Origin: Gammaproteobacteria bacterium
GTDB taxonomy: Bacteria; Pseudomonadota; Gammaproteobacteria; Steroidobacterales; Woeseiaceae
Length of the DNA: 64,000 nt
Direction: 5' to 3'
Assembly: GCA_029884455.1 (NCBI GenBank)
Contig: JAOUHU010000012.1
Location: 1-64,000, forward strand
The notes below the pieces were generated by a model, which saw only the letters and a program-made list of their open reading frames with translations, did no database searches and had not been told where the DNA came from. Positions 1 to 11,903 of the stretch are shown piece after piece. How positions within the stretch are numbered: the first letter of the stretch is position 1; every line of letters starts with the position of its first letter. Position numbers and translations under genes: made by a program.

Positions 1-1380
1 GACATAAAACTGCGGTGGCATCGGGTCCGGCTGCAAGGCGCGCAGATGACGCATGATTGCAGAACAGCTGCTCCAGTACAGGCGCTCGATCAACGCGTTT
101 TGCGTCAGCGGGAAATAGCCCATCGAAAACAACGTCGACGCTTCCTGGTGAATATCGACGACATCGTGATACGCCTCGATAAGCGCATCGACATCAATCG
201 CGCCATGCGCAGCTTCTCGCAGGCGCTGCAGAATGTCAGCCAGGTTCTTCACCAGGCGATGCTGTTCGAGCGGCGGCGCGTAACCACTATCCACATTGTC
301 TTTTCGGAACGCGCCGAGCGTCTCGACAACCAGCACCGAGTGATGCGCGGTCATCGCCCGACCGCTTTCCGAGAGCAGAATCGGATGCGGCACGCCGCGC
401 GCATCACATACATCCATGATTGCGTACACTACGGCATTGGCATACTCCTGCTGGCTGTACTGAATACTGCCCTCCTCAAACGCGCCGGTGTAATTCACGC
501 CGAGACCACCACCGATATCGATATAACGTATGGGCAGGCCGAGACTGATCAGCTCCGCATAGATTTGCGTCAATTCCCTGGCAGCTTGTTTCAACTGGTT
601 AATGTGCGAAATCTGGCTGCCAAGGTGAAAATGCAATAGCACGAGCTTGTGACCGGCCTCACTGGCTTGCAGTGCAGCCACAACTTGCATGAGTTCCGGC
701 AGGGAGATGCCGAACTTTGAGTGGTAGCCGCCCGAATCCGCCCATTTGCCGGCCCCTGCGGTTCGCAGGCGGATGCGCACACCAAATTGTGTCGTTGCAC
801 TGGCTGCATCGGCCAGCGCTATCAGATCCTCAAATTCCGCAAATTTTTCCATCACCGGGATGACGTTCTTGCCGAGGCGCTGACTCGACAGGATCAGCGC
901 CAGCATCGACTGGTCCTTCACGCCGTTGCAGATCAACAGGGTATCGTCGGATTCAAGTTGCGCGACGGTAGCCACCAGCTCGGCCTTGGACCCGCACTCA
1001 AGTCCCAGGCCGTACGGTTTGCCAGCATCGAATACTTCCTCGACCACCTCGTGCAGCTGATTGACCTTGATCGGATAAATGGACTGGTAGACGTTCTTGT
1101 AGCCCGCATCGCGAATGGCGTCGGAGAACGCGCTGTTCAGCCGCCGCACGCGCGCGCGCAGTACGTCCTGGAATCGCAGTAATACGGGAAACCGGACCCC
1201 ACGGCCGCGCAGCTCCGCAACCACATCCATGATATCGATGCTCAGGGAATTGTCGTCCAGGGGTTGCACCGCCATGTTGCCGGCGGCATTGACGGCAAAA
1301 AAATCATCGCTCCACGCGGCGATCCGGTAGTGATCGGCTGCGTCTTCGACACTCCAGGTGTTGTCGCTGGGACTGGTCAT
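1..1380 (-). CDS. speA: Biosynthetic arginine decarboxylase (3' part cut by window edge)
   Basis: PLP-dependent arginine decarboxylase, which makes agmatine from arginine as the first step toward putrescine and spermidine. Translating the minus strand from the ATG at 1380 gives 460 open codons running off the left edge. The PLP-lysine motif YPIKVNQ lies near residues 102-108 and the glycine-rich IDIGGGLGVNY stretch follows further on; both are typical of SpeA in the fold III decarboxylases. A full SpeA is about 630 residues, so roughly the last quarter lies outside the window. The gene is downstream of the copper-efflux operon on the same strand with a 58-nt gap. The sequence shows no functional link to copper. 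Confidence 0.93.
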   Translation of the reverse strand, partial: MTSPSDNTWSVEDAADHYRIAAWSDDFFAVNAAGNMAVQPLDDNSLSIDIMDVVAELRGRGVRFPVLLRFQDVLRARVRRLNSAFSDAIRDAGYKNVYQSIYPIKVNQLHEVVEEVFDAGKPYGLGLECGSKAELVATVAQLESDDTLLICNGVKDQSMLALILSSQRLGKNVIPVMEKFAEFEDLIALADAASATTQFGVRIRLRTAGAGKWADSGGYHSKFGISLPELMQVVAALQASEAGHKLVLLHFHLGSQISHINQLKQAARELTQIYAELISLGLPIRYIDIGGGLGVNYTGAFEEGSIQYSQQEYANAVVYAIMDVCDARGVPHPILLSESGRAMTAHHSVLVVETLGAFRKDNVDSGYAPPLEQHRLVKNLADILQRLREAAHGAIDVDALIEAYHDVVDIHQEASTLFSMGYFPLTQNALIERLYWSSCSAIMRHLRALQPDPMPPQFYV

Positions 1381-1438
1381 GCTATTTCGTTCCTGAATTG
1401 GAACGCGCATTAAACCACGGGATGCCGTGCTATCAACA

Positions 1439-3657
<2,219 letters not shown>

Positions 3658-3661
<4 letters not shown>

Positions 3662-6600
3662 GATTGGTTCACCTGTAAACGGTGTTCGCGCCAAAACAGA
3701 AACAGCACGGGAATGACGATCAGCGCCAGCAGCGTCGCGCTGATCATGCCACCGACCATCGGTGCCGCGATGCGGCGCATGACTTCGGAGCCTGTACCTG
3801 TCCCCAGCATGATTGGCAGCAACCCCGCGACGATCGCGGCAACCGTCATCATGACCGGCCGTACCCGCAACACGGCCCCATCGACCACAGCCTGCTGCAC
3901 GTCATCCATGCTTAGCGCGCGTCCCTCCGTCTCCGCAACGCGCTCGTGATGGCCGATAGCCTGATTAAGGTACACAAGCATGACCACGCCGATCTCAACC
4001 GCCACTCCAGCCAGCGCGATAAATCCTACACCCACGGCGACCGATAGTTCGAAGTCGAGCCAGTACAGCAGCCAGAGTCCACCGACGAGTGCCATCGGCA
4101 AAGTGCCGACAATAATCATGACTTCGGCGAAACGCCGGAAATTCAGGTACAGCAGCAAGATGATGATGCCCAAAGTGATCGGTCCGACGACGGACAAACG
4201 TTCCTTCGCACGCACCATGTACTCGTACTGACCGGACCAGGCCAGTGAGTAGCCTGCCGGAAGTTCAATACCTGCGGCGACCACATTTCGTGCTTCCGCA
4301 ACGTAGGAACCGAGATCGCGCCCGGCGATGTCAACGTAGGTCCAGCCATTAAGGCGCGCATTCTCACTCTTGATTGCGGGGGGACCGTCGACGATGCGCA
4401 CGTCGGCGACGTCTGCCAGGGCGATTCGCGCGCCCTGTGGGGTAACGATCGGCAGGAGCTTTAGTTGTTCCACTGAATCCCGATAGCGCTGTGGATAGCG
4501 GACATTCACCGGATAGCGCTCGAGCCCCTCAACCGTTTGCGTGAGGTTCATGCCACCTACCGCGGAGCGCACAACGTCCTGCACGTCATTTATATTGAGC
4601 CCGAATCGCGACGCGCGCTTGCGATCGATGTCGACGTCGACATAACGACCCCCCGCCACACGTTCTGACCAGACTGACGCGGTACCATCAACAGCGGCGA
4701 GAATACGCTCGAGCTCACGGCCGATCATCTCGATGACCTTGAGATCGGGCCCTGTGACCTTGATACCGACTGGTGTCTTGATACCGGTGGCCAGCATATC
4801 GATACGGGTCTTGATTGGCATCACCCAGGCATTGGTCAGGCCCGGGTATTGCACGACCTTATCCAGCTCGCTGCGCAATTCATCCGTGGTCAAACCAGGG
4901 CGCCATTGCGCACGCGGCTTGAGCTGGATTACGGTTTCCATCATGGTCAGGGGCGCAGGATCCGTTGCCGTCTCGGCGCGCCCGATCTTGCCGAATGCGC
5001 TCTGCACCTCCGGAACCGAAAGAATCATTTTGTTGGTGTGCTGCAGAATCTCGCGCGCCTTGTCGATCGACAGCGCCGGGTAGGTGGTCGGCATGTACAT
5101 CAGGTCACCTTCATCGAGCGGCGGCATGAACTCGGAGCCGAGTCTGGTTGCCGGCCACACACCAGCCAGCAGGACCATGCCAGCCAGCACCAGCGTTTGG
5201 CGCGGAAATCGAATGACCAGCTTGATAACCGGTCGGTACGCGGCCATCAGAATACTGTTGATCGGGTTCCTGCGTTCGGGCGTGATGTCGCCGCGAATGA
5301 AGTATCCCATCAGTACGGGCACCAGGGTAATCGACAGGCCAGCCGCCGCGGCCATTGCGTAGGTCTTGGTAAACGCGAGCGGCGCGAACAGGCGACCTTC
5401 CTGCGCTTCAAGCGTGAAGACCGGCAGGAAGCTCAAAGTAATGATCAGGAGCGAGAAAAACAACGGCGGCCCGACTTCAGTTGCGGCGTCGGTGACGATG
5501 CGCCAGCGATTGTGTTCGGTGAGTGCTTCCTTTTCTATGTGCTTGTGTACGTTCTCGACCATGACGATCGCCGCATCGACCATCGCGCCGATCGCAATCG
5601 CAATACCGCCCAGTGACATGATGTTGGCATTGATTCCCTGCGCCCGCATGACGATAAATGCCACGAGTATGCCGACCGGCAGACTCAGGATGATGACAAT
5701 GGAGGATCGCAGGTGGAACAGGAACAGCGCACAAACAAGCGCCACAACGACGAACTCTTCGACCAGCTTGCCTTTAAGCGTCGCGACGGCACGATCGATC
5801 AATCCGGAACGATCATAGGTGGTCACAATCTCGACGCCATCAGGCAAGCTGCGTTGCAACTCTGCCAGCCGTGCCTTTACTGCACGGATCGTCTGCGAGG
5901 CATTCTCACCGCTGCGCATGACAATGACGGCACCGACCACCTCGCCCTCCCCGTTCAGCTCCGCAATACCACGGCGCATCTGCGGCCCGAGCCGGATCTC
6001 TGCGATATCCGACAACAACAGCGGCGTGCCCCGCGCGTTCATGCCCAGCGGTATGTCGCGCAGGTCATCGAGGTTCTGCAGGTAGCCGGTTGCCCGCACC
6101 ATGTATTCTGCCTCGGCCATCTCGATAACAGAGCCGCCGGTTTCCTGGTTGCCTTGCTGTATTGCGGATTTGAGTTTCGCCAATGGAATGCCGAACGCTC
6201 GCAGCTTGTCAGGATCGACGACTACCTGGTATTGCCTGACCATGCCACCGATCGTGGCTACTTCGGCGACACCGGTCACGGTCTGCAGCTCGTACTTGAG
6301 AAACCAGTCCTGCAGGCTGCGCAACTGCGCCAGGTCATGTTGACCGGTCCGATCCAGCAAGGCGTACTCGTAGACCCAGCCCACGCCGGTCGCATCGGGA
6401 CCAAGTGTTGGCTTTGCGCTATCCGGCAATTGACCCGACACCTGGCTCAGGTATTCGAGGACTCGCGATCGCGCCCAGTAAAGATCGGTACCATCTTCGA
6501 AGATGATATAGACGAAAGAATCGCCAAAAAACGAATAGCCGCGAACGGTTACAGCCTTGGGCACGGCGAGCATCGCGGTACTCAGCGGATAGGTTACCTG

Positions 6601-6789
6601 GTCTTCGACAACCTGCGGCGCCTGGCCCGGGAAGGTGGTCTTGATTATGACCTGTACGTCGGAGAGATCAGGCAAAGCGTCAACCGGTGTTTGACGCAGC
6701 GCCGCGATACCGAGGACGGTCAGCATGCTCGTTGCGATCAATACCAGGATCCGGTTCTGAATGGACCAGCGAATCAACGCCGCGATCAT
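3658..6789 (-). CDS. cusA: CusA-type heavy-metal RND efflux transporter
   Basis: Inner-membrane RND pump of the heavy-metal efflux class that drives Cu+/Ag+ through a tripartite complex using proton entry. The length (1043 aa) is normal. N-terminal TM1 is followed by the RND porter region. The transmembrane block with [17 protein letters not shown] carries the acidic proton-relay residue, and the porter stretch near [17 protein letters not shown] is characteristic of CusA/SilA rather than CzcA. It sits between cusB (4-nt ATGA overlap) and the P1B ATPase (4-nt overlap), a strongly coupled operon. Cu/Ag specificity is inferred from this signature and the neighbours. Confidence 0.94.
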
Positions 6790-7997
6790 TCGGCTTCACT
6801 CAGTCGCGACAGCGCCGAATCGATGTTTGACTCCGAGTCGATCAGGAACTGGCCCGAAACGACAACGCGAGCGCCGGCAGCCAGCCCGTTTTCGATGACC
6901 ACGCGATCACCGGACTCGATACCGACCGTGACTGGCTGCGAACGGAACCGACCCTGGCCCAGCGCAACTACCACGCGATCGACCGATCCGCCGCGGATCA
7001 ATGCTGCACGCGGGATATGCACTGCTTCGGCAGTACCTGTGCCGTAAATCGTGACGCGCGCAAACATGTTAGGTCGAAGTGCCTCTGACTCGTTGTCGAA
7101 TCGCAGGCGAATTTTTGCGGTGCGCGTGACAGCATCCAGCTCCGGATACACGTAGTCGACGGTACCGTTCCAGGTCACGCCCGGCAGGTAGTCCAATTCG
7201 ACTTTGGCGGTCTGCCCGGTCGCTACCCAGGCCGATTGGCGCTCGAAAACCTCGGCGAAAATCCAGACGCGATCAAGATTCGCGACCGACATCACCTCGG
7301 TCGACGGTGTGACGAAGACGCCCTCGCTGACTCCCAGGTGCGCAATGACACCATCGGCAGCGGCGTATACCGGAAAACGCTGGCTGGCGCTGCGCTCCCG
7401 ATTGAGCCGATTGATTTCGTCGTTGCCCACACCGAGCGCTGTCAATCGGTCCTTCGACGCGCTCAATAGGACGCTGTTCGCACTGCGCAGGGCCGTCAGG
7501 TACTCCTGTTCGGCATTGACCAATGTTGGTGAATACAGTTCGAACAGGAGCTGCCCTTTCCTGACCGGATCGCCGGTCGACTTGGTTACCAGCTTTTCGA
7601 TCCAGCCATCCACGCGCGTATGCACATGATGCAATGTGTCTTCGTCATAGCCGACATAACCAACTGTTTCGATCTGCCTCGACAAGGTACCGAGTTCTGC
7701 CTCCGCCGTGCGTACGCCGAGGTTATTGACGACCGTCGGATCGATCGAAACCTCGCCAGGCTGAGTGCCTGCCTGGTCCGCATACACCGGTACCAGGTCC
7801 ATTCCCATCGGCGACTTTCCAGGTGCATCACGTCGATAGTTCGGATCCATCGGCGCTACCCAATACAGAATTTCCCGCTCCTCGATGCTGGCGCCAGCAG
7901 CAGTATCGTCCGAACCCCCCGTCCAGTTGCGCCCGATGAGAATGCCAATGACGATAGCGGCAAAAATACCGGCGACATGAGTCCATTTGATTTTCAT
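6786..7997 (-). CDS. cusB: CusB-type periplasmic adaptor subunit with heavy-metal-binding domain
   Basis: Membrane-fusion/adaptor protein linking the CusA pump to the outer-membrane channel. The 403-residue protein has one N-terminal membrane anchor (IFAAIVIGILIGRNW) and then a heavy-metal-binding segment with the APMDP...SPMGMDLVP pattern near residues 45-70; such Met-rich sites bind Cu+/Ag+. Lipoyl/barrel-sandwich and beta-barrel domains follow. It overlaps the TolC-like gene and cusA by 4 nt each. Two operon members (this and the ATPase) carry related metal-binding domains, consistent with metal hand-off between them. Confidence 0.92.
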   Translation of the reverse strand: MKIKWTHVAGIFAAIVIGILIGRNWTGGSDDTAAGASIEEREILYWVAPMDPNYRRDAPGKSPMGMDLVPVYADQAGTQPGEVSIDPTVVNNLGVRTAEAELGTLSRQIETVGYVGYDEDTLHHVHTRVDGWIEKLVTKSTGDPVRKGQLLFELYSPTLVNAEQEYLTALRSANSVLLSASKDRLTALGVGNDEINRLNRERSASQRFPVYAAADGVIAHLGVSEGVFVTPSTEVMSVANLDRVWIFAEVFERQSAWVATGQTAKVELDYLPGVTWNGTVDYVYPELDAVTRTAKIRLRFDNESEALRPNMFARVTIYGTGTAEAVHIPRAALIRGGSVDRVVVALGQGRFRSQPVTVGIESGDRVVIENGLAAGARVVVSGQFLIDSESNIDSALSRLSEAE

Positions 7998-9289
7998 CGT
8001 GGCAGTCCTCCGAGATTGGCAAGCACGGCGTAGCTTTGCGCGCGCTCCACCTGCAATCGAACATAATCGATGCGGGTATTCAGGTCATCGATGCAGGCCC
8101 GCATCACTTCAGCAAAATCACCGCGGTCACTTTGATACGAGAGCATGGACGCTGCGGCGTTACTGCTCGTCTGACCGAGGATGCGCGAGTCGTACAAGTC
8201 CAGGCGCCGTGTCAGGTCCTGCCAGCGAGCATGCTCTGCGCTGAGCTGGCTCTGCAGTTCACGCAGGATTTGCTCACGCCGCGATCTGGCGGCGCTGCGC
8301 TCCTGCAAGGCTGACGTCAGCGAGCCGTCCACCGAGCGCTTGCTGAACATTGGCAGATCGATGCTGACGTTCAGGCTGATCATGTCCGAGCGCGGATCGC
8401 CGGACGGCTCGGTGCCTTCGCGGTAGCTGTAAGCCATATCCAGCGCCCAGCCCGGCTTCGAACGCTGCTGCGCGAGTTCGACGCCTGCGCCGCGCGCGTC
8501 GACCTGCGCATCTGCCGCGCGCAATGCCGGGTGACTCTGCAACGCATTCTGCAAGTCGTCGAATGGCGGCAGCATGCTCCAGCCGGGCAACCCCGGCGCA
8601 ATCGGCCGCGCGGCATCCGCTCCTATCCACTTGCTGAGCGCTGCATGTGACTGCGCGCGCCGCCACTCGATATCAATGAGCCGATCGTCGAGGCGACTCA
8701 ATTCGAGTTCTGCCCGTAATACGTCTTGCTGGCTCTTGCGGCCGACCGCATACAACGACCGCGTAACTGTCACGAGGTCGTCGAAAAACGGCCGCGACTC
8801 CAAGACCAGCTCGTGCACCTTTTCCCATTGATACAGGCTGAGCCATGCGATGCGAACGGCCGTCAGCACGTCCCGTCCTCGTGCATCGGCGTTCTCATGC
8901 ATCTCACTGGCGAGCAGCTCGAGTTGCCTGGCATTGATGGAGCGGGTTGCACCGGCCGGAAATACCTGCCGCACCCCGACGCCGGCGTTGGTCATCGCTT
9001 CCGTCGAAAAGCCACCGGCCTCGATCGGATAATTATTCAGGCCGATTCTTAGAGTCGGGTCCGGAAGTTCGCCGGCAACAACGGCGCGCGCCGTCAGCGC
9101 CGTGGCGCCCGCCTGCATTGCCTGCCGACCCGGCTCGGATGCGAGCGCCAGGTCTTCGGACTCCGACAAGGTCAGCGGAACCGGCAACTCTGCAGAAGCG
9201 GCGCCTGCCAGCAAAGATAGCAGCGGCACCAGCAACAATGTGCCGCAAATTATTGAACGATTGGGCGTGTGCCCGTATTTGAGAATCAC
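7994..9289 (-). CDS. TolC-family outer-membrane efflux channel (CusC-like)
   Basis: Outer-membrane factor of the copper/silver efflux complex. It has 431 residues, an N-terminal signal peptide (LLLVPLLSLLAGAASA) and the long helical TolC repeats, visible as heptad-rich stretches around residues 60-200 and 270-420. No lipobox is seen, unlike E. coli CusC. It overlaps cusB by 4 nt. CusC-like function is inferred from position; the family alone would also fit other RND systems. Confidence 0.85.
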   Translation of the reverse strand: MILKYGHTPNRSIICGTLLLVPLLSLLAGAASAELPVPLTLSESEDLALASEPGRQAMQAGATALTARAVVAGELPDPTLRIGLNNYPIEAGGFSTEAMTNAGVGVRQVFPAGATRSINARQLELLASEMHENADARGRDVLTAVRIAWLSLYQWEKVHELVLESRPFFDDLVTVTRSLYAVGRKSQQDVLRAELELSRLDDRLIDIEWRRAQSHAALSKWIGADAARPIAPGLPGWSMLPPFDDLQNALQSHPALRAADAQVDARGAGVELAQQRSKPGWALDMAYSYREGTEPSGDPRSDMISLNVSIDLPMFSKRSVDGSLTSALQERSAARSRREQILRELQSQLSAEHARWQDLTRRLDLYDSRILGQTSSNAAASMLSYQSDRGDFAEVMRACIDDLNTRIDYVRLQVERAQSYAVLANLGGLPR

Positions 9290-9345
9290 CGGTGCAACTC
9301 CTGGGTAAAAAACCTGACAACAAACGGTTTGTTACGCGGAGCTGG

Positions 9346-9762
9346 CTAATCCAGATAGACGCAGTAAAAGACGTGCAGGCGTGGCGAGTTACTGCAGATG
9401 TCCGGGGCATCGGATGGATGCTGGTGTCGCTGCAGGTCCGGGGCGTTGAGCGTGGTGTGATCGAAAGCAACAAAAGCAGCCGCATTGTCGCTGTGCTTTG
9501 TGTCGAACTTTTGGCCGTTGTCACCGATGGCAAGTACAACAGCGTCACAGCAGTCGAGCTCGGCGACTTGCGTCGGGCAACCTGGCATCTGCGTCGCGCT
9601 GGCGTGGCCATGGTGCGATGCGTCCGTCTGTTCCTGCCGGGCCGGGCCGCCCGGCGAGTCCGCTGCCTGGCCAAGGGCGAGGGCACAAGGCAACATCGTC
9701 AGATTGAGCCATGCGACCAGCAATACGCCCAAGGATCGTCGCGATGTTCGCCTGCTGCTCAT
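9346..9762 (-). CDS. Small secreted Cys/His-containing protein at the head of the copper operon
   Basis: A 138-residue protein I do not assign to a named family. It begins with a basic stretch and a hydrophobic signal segment (SLGVLLVAWLNLTMLPCALA). The mature part has scattered His (SHHGHAS), a CPTQVAELDCC cluster and a C-terminal pair of Cys, suggesting metal binding or disulfides in the periplasm. I prefer the ATG at 9762: it sits 10 nt after the metzincin stop and has an A-rich AAGG ribosome site. The start at 9798 would overlap the upstream gene. It lies 56 nt before the TolC-like gene and probably belongs to the efflux operon. A role as periplasmic copper sink or sensor is only inferred. 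Confidence 0.7.
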   Translation of the reverse strand: MSSRRTSRRSLGVLLVAWLNLTMLPCALALGQAADSPGGPARQEQTDASHHGHASATQMPGCPTQVAELDCCDAVVLAIGDNGQKFDTKHSDNAAAFVAFDHTTLNAPDLQRHQHPSDAPDICSNSPRLHVFYCVYLD

Positions 9763-9772
9763 AGGCCTTTTT

Positions 9773-11746
9773 TTAAACCTTTGCCCCTGTCGGCGCAATC
9801 GGGACTAATGCGTACGGGTACTGCACTCGCCGCCGTCGCCGCGCCAGAGCGCCTGCCAACAATAGCAAAGCCAGCGGTCCGGTGGCGCCACCACCCTCGT
9901 CCCTTTCGTCCTGCGGGGATACGACCTGGACCTCGCTCAGCGCCGAGTTGTTACCCGGGTTTGCGTCCGCTTGCGACGAACTGAGCGACACCGTGACATC
10001 GCGCCGCCCGGCGGTGATACCCGTGGCTGCGATACTCAACGACGAGCTCGACTGTGCCGCAAACGTAGTTGCCTGGCAGTCGATTTGCTGCGCGGCAACC
10101 GTGCAGCTACCGAGCGACCAGCTCGCGGTGTTCGCCTGCAAGCCCGCTTCCAGCGTGACGCTTAGCGTGACGCTGGTCGCATCGAGGATCGACAGGTTAT
10201 TGAGGGTCGCACTGATCACGGTAGCGTCATTAACGAACACGGGTGCCGTCGTCAGCGTCGTGACGACAAGGTCAACCGCCGGGCTCACCGTCAGCAACAG
10301 GTTATCCTGGTTGTTACTAGGCCGTTCGTCGGTATCGCTGGTGCTGACTGCTGCGACCAGCGAGCCGGTGCCAACCGACGCAGGAGTTGCACGCAGCGTA
10401 ATCGTCTGGCTGCTGAGTCCGGCAAGGTCGCCAAGACTGCAGCTTGCCGTTCCGGCACCGCTGGTGCAGCTGCCCGAGGTCGCAGTAACGGAATCCAGTG
10501 TCAGTGTCGCCGGTAATGTGAAGTCCGCAATCACGGCCGACGCACTCAAGGTACCGTTGCTGGTGACCCTGTAGTTGAAATCAGTGACGGCGCCCAGCAA
10601 TACACTGGATCCCGGACCCTGCGGTGCAATACTGACGTCGACGGTTGGCAGGGCGACAACACAGGACGCCGCGGCCGCTTCGGCCTGCATGATGCCGATG
10701 CTGCAAGCAGAAAACTGCTGGCTGCCGTTAATGGAAGGCGACATGATGTATGGCGCAGTGTCCGCGGCGCACGGTGTACCGGCCTCACCGTCATGCTCGG
10801 CGCCAAAATTATGGCCTATTTCGTGGGCGGCAATCAGGCTGTCATTAAGGGCACTGCCTCGGCCCTCGGTCAGGCCGGCACCGAAATAGTTCTGGCACAG
10901 GGTTCCGCGCCATGCGACGCCGACGGTCGTGGTGTCGAAGTTGCGACCGGTATACAAGTGTGTCAATCCTCTCGAGTTGTGCGCCGGCGTTTGTAGCCGG
11001 TATTCCGACAATTCGTCCAGCAGCTCGTCGGAGACCAGGGTGTCGCCGAAAGGATCGTTCGGATCGCTATGCGTTTCGATCAGCTGCACGTTGATTTGCA
11101 CACCGACCTGTTCGCTGAAGAAGCCATCAACGTTGTTCAGCCGTGTCGTGATGGCCGCGACCGCGCCCGCGTCGCCGCCTTTATCATTCGTAAATTCATA
11201 GTCGCCAATGGCGCTCATCGTGATTTCCGAAACAGCACCAGGGGCACGCGCGATGGCTGACTCGCCGGCGGCGGCCAGGCTTTTCCAGACCGCAGCGGTA
11301 TTTCCGGATAGTGATTGCGTACCGCATTGCATGCTGCCCGGTACGATGTACGAATCCGCCAATCGATAGATAACCGCCGTATCGGCGGACAGTTCACCAT
11401 CACCCGGCGCTTCGATCGCGAACATTTCGCGGCCATCCCAGATCAGGCCGCGCGGCATGCCGTCATAAACAACGATGCGTACCCAGGAACCGGGTTTGTT
11501 CGCCAGCTGGCCTCGGTATACACCAATTCCGGCCATTTGGCCGGTGCCGTGGAGGCCAGACAATACGCGATCGTTGGTTTGCAGCTGCAGATCGAAGCTC
11601 AGGCCCAGCGCATCGAAGCGTACCGCGTTCGCGGAGAGTTCGGTCTTTTGCAGAGGCTCGAAATGCGACACGACCACGTCGGCGGCCGAGAGGAGCGGCA
11701 GCAAGGTAAGAATCGACAAGCAAAACACACGATTGAGAGTGTCCAT
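9773..11746 (-). CDS. Secreted metzincin metalloprotease with DUF11-like repeats and C-terminal sorting tail
   Basis: A 657-residue exported zinc protease. The start at 11746 has a GAGGAAG ribosome site and gives a clean signal peptide (MDTLNRVFCLSILTLLPLLSAA); the upstream start at 11842 would bury it. The catalytic zinc motif HEIGHNFGAEH lies near residues 305-315, followed by a Met-turn-like IMSPS, as in reprolysin-type metzincins. After it come two or three beta-sandwich repeats of the DUF11/CARDB kind. The end has GGGATG, a short transmembrane helix and an Arg cluster, resembling GlyGly-CTERM rhombosortase signals, but a further tail of about 16 residues follows the Arg run. It ends 10 nt before the small Cys-rich gene. 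Confidence 0.87.
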   Translation of the reverse strand: MDTLNRVFCLSILTLLPLLSAADVVVSHFEPLQKTELSANAVRFDALGLSFDLQLQTNDRVLSGLHGTGQMAGIGVYRGQLANKPGSWVRIVVYDGMPRGLIWDGREMFAIEAPGDGELSADTAVIYRLADSYIVPGSMQCGTQSLSGNTAAVWKSLAAAGESAIARAPGAVSEITMSAIGDYEFTNDKGGDAGAVAAITTRLNNVDGFFSEQVGVQINVQLIETHSDPNDPFGDTLVSDELLDELSEYRLQTPAHNSRGLTHLYTGRNFDTTTVGVAWRGTLCQNYFGAGLTEGRGSALNDSLIAAHEIGHNFGAEHDGEAGTPCAADTAPYIMSPSINGSQQFSACSIGIMQAEAAAASCVVALPTVDVSIAPQGPGSSVLLGAVTDFNYRVTSNGTLSASAVIADFTLPATLTLDSVTATSGSCTSGAGTASCSLGDLAGLSSQTITLRATPASVGTGSLVAAVSTSDTDERPSNNQDNLLLTVSPAVDLVVTTLTTAPVFVNDATVISATLNNLSILDATSVTLSVTLEAGLQANTASWSLGSCTVAAQQIDCQATTFAAQSSSSLSIAATGITAGRRDVTVSLSSSQADANPGNNSALSEVQVVSPQDERDEGGGATGPLALLLLAGALARRRRRVQYPYALVPIAPTGAKV

Positions 11747-11903
11747 CGGCTTCCTCAGCTGGTGCCTGGAGAAGCCCCAGCTAAGCAAACCATCGCGCCC
11801 GCGACAAGGAATTATCCGTCTCCAATCAACGACATTGGACAATAAAATGTGCGCTGGCTCGCAGTTCCGAGAATTCGCGGCGGTTCGTGATAATGTCTTG
11901 CCG

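Noticed and set aside
5713-7047. A 444-codon plus-strand frame opposite cusA and cusB
   Set aside because: Antisense shadow; the opposite strand encodes conserved RND and adaptor proteins end to end.
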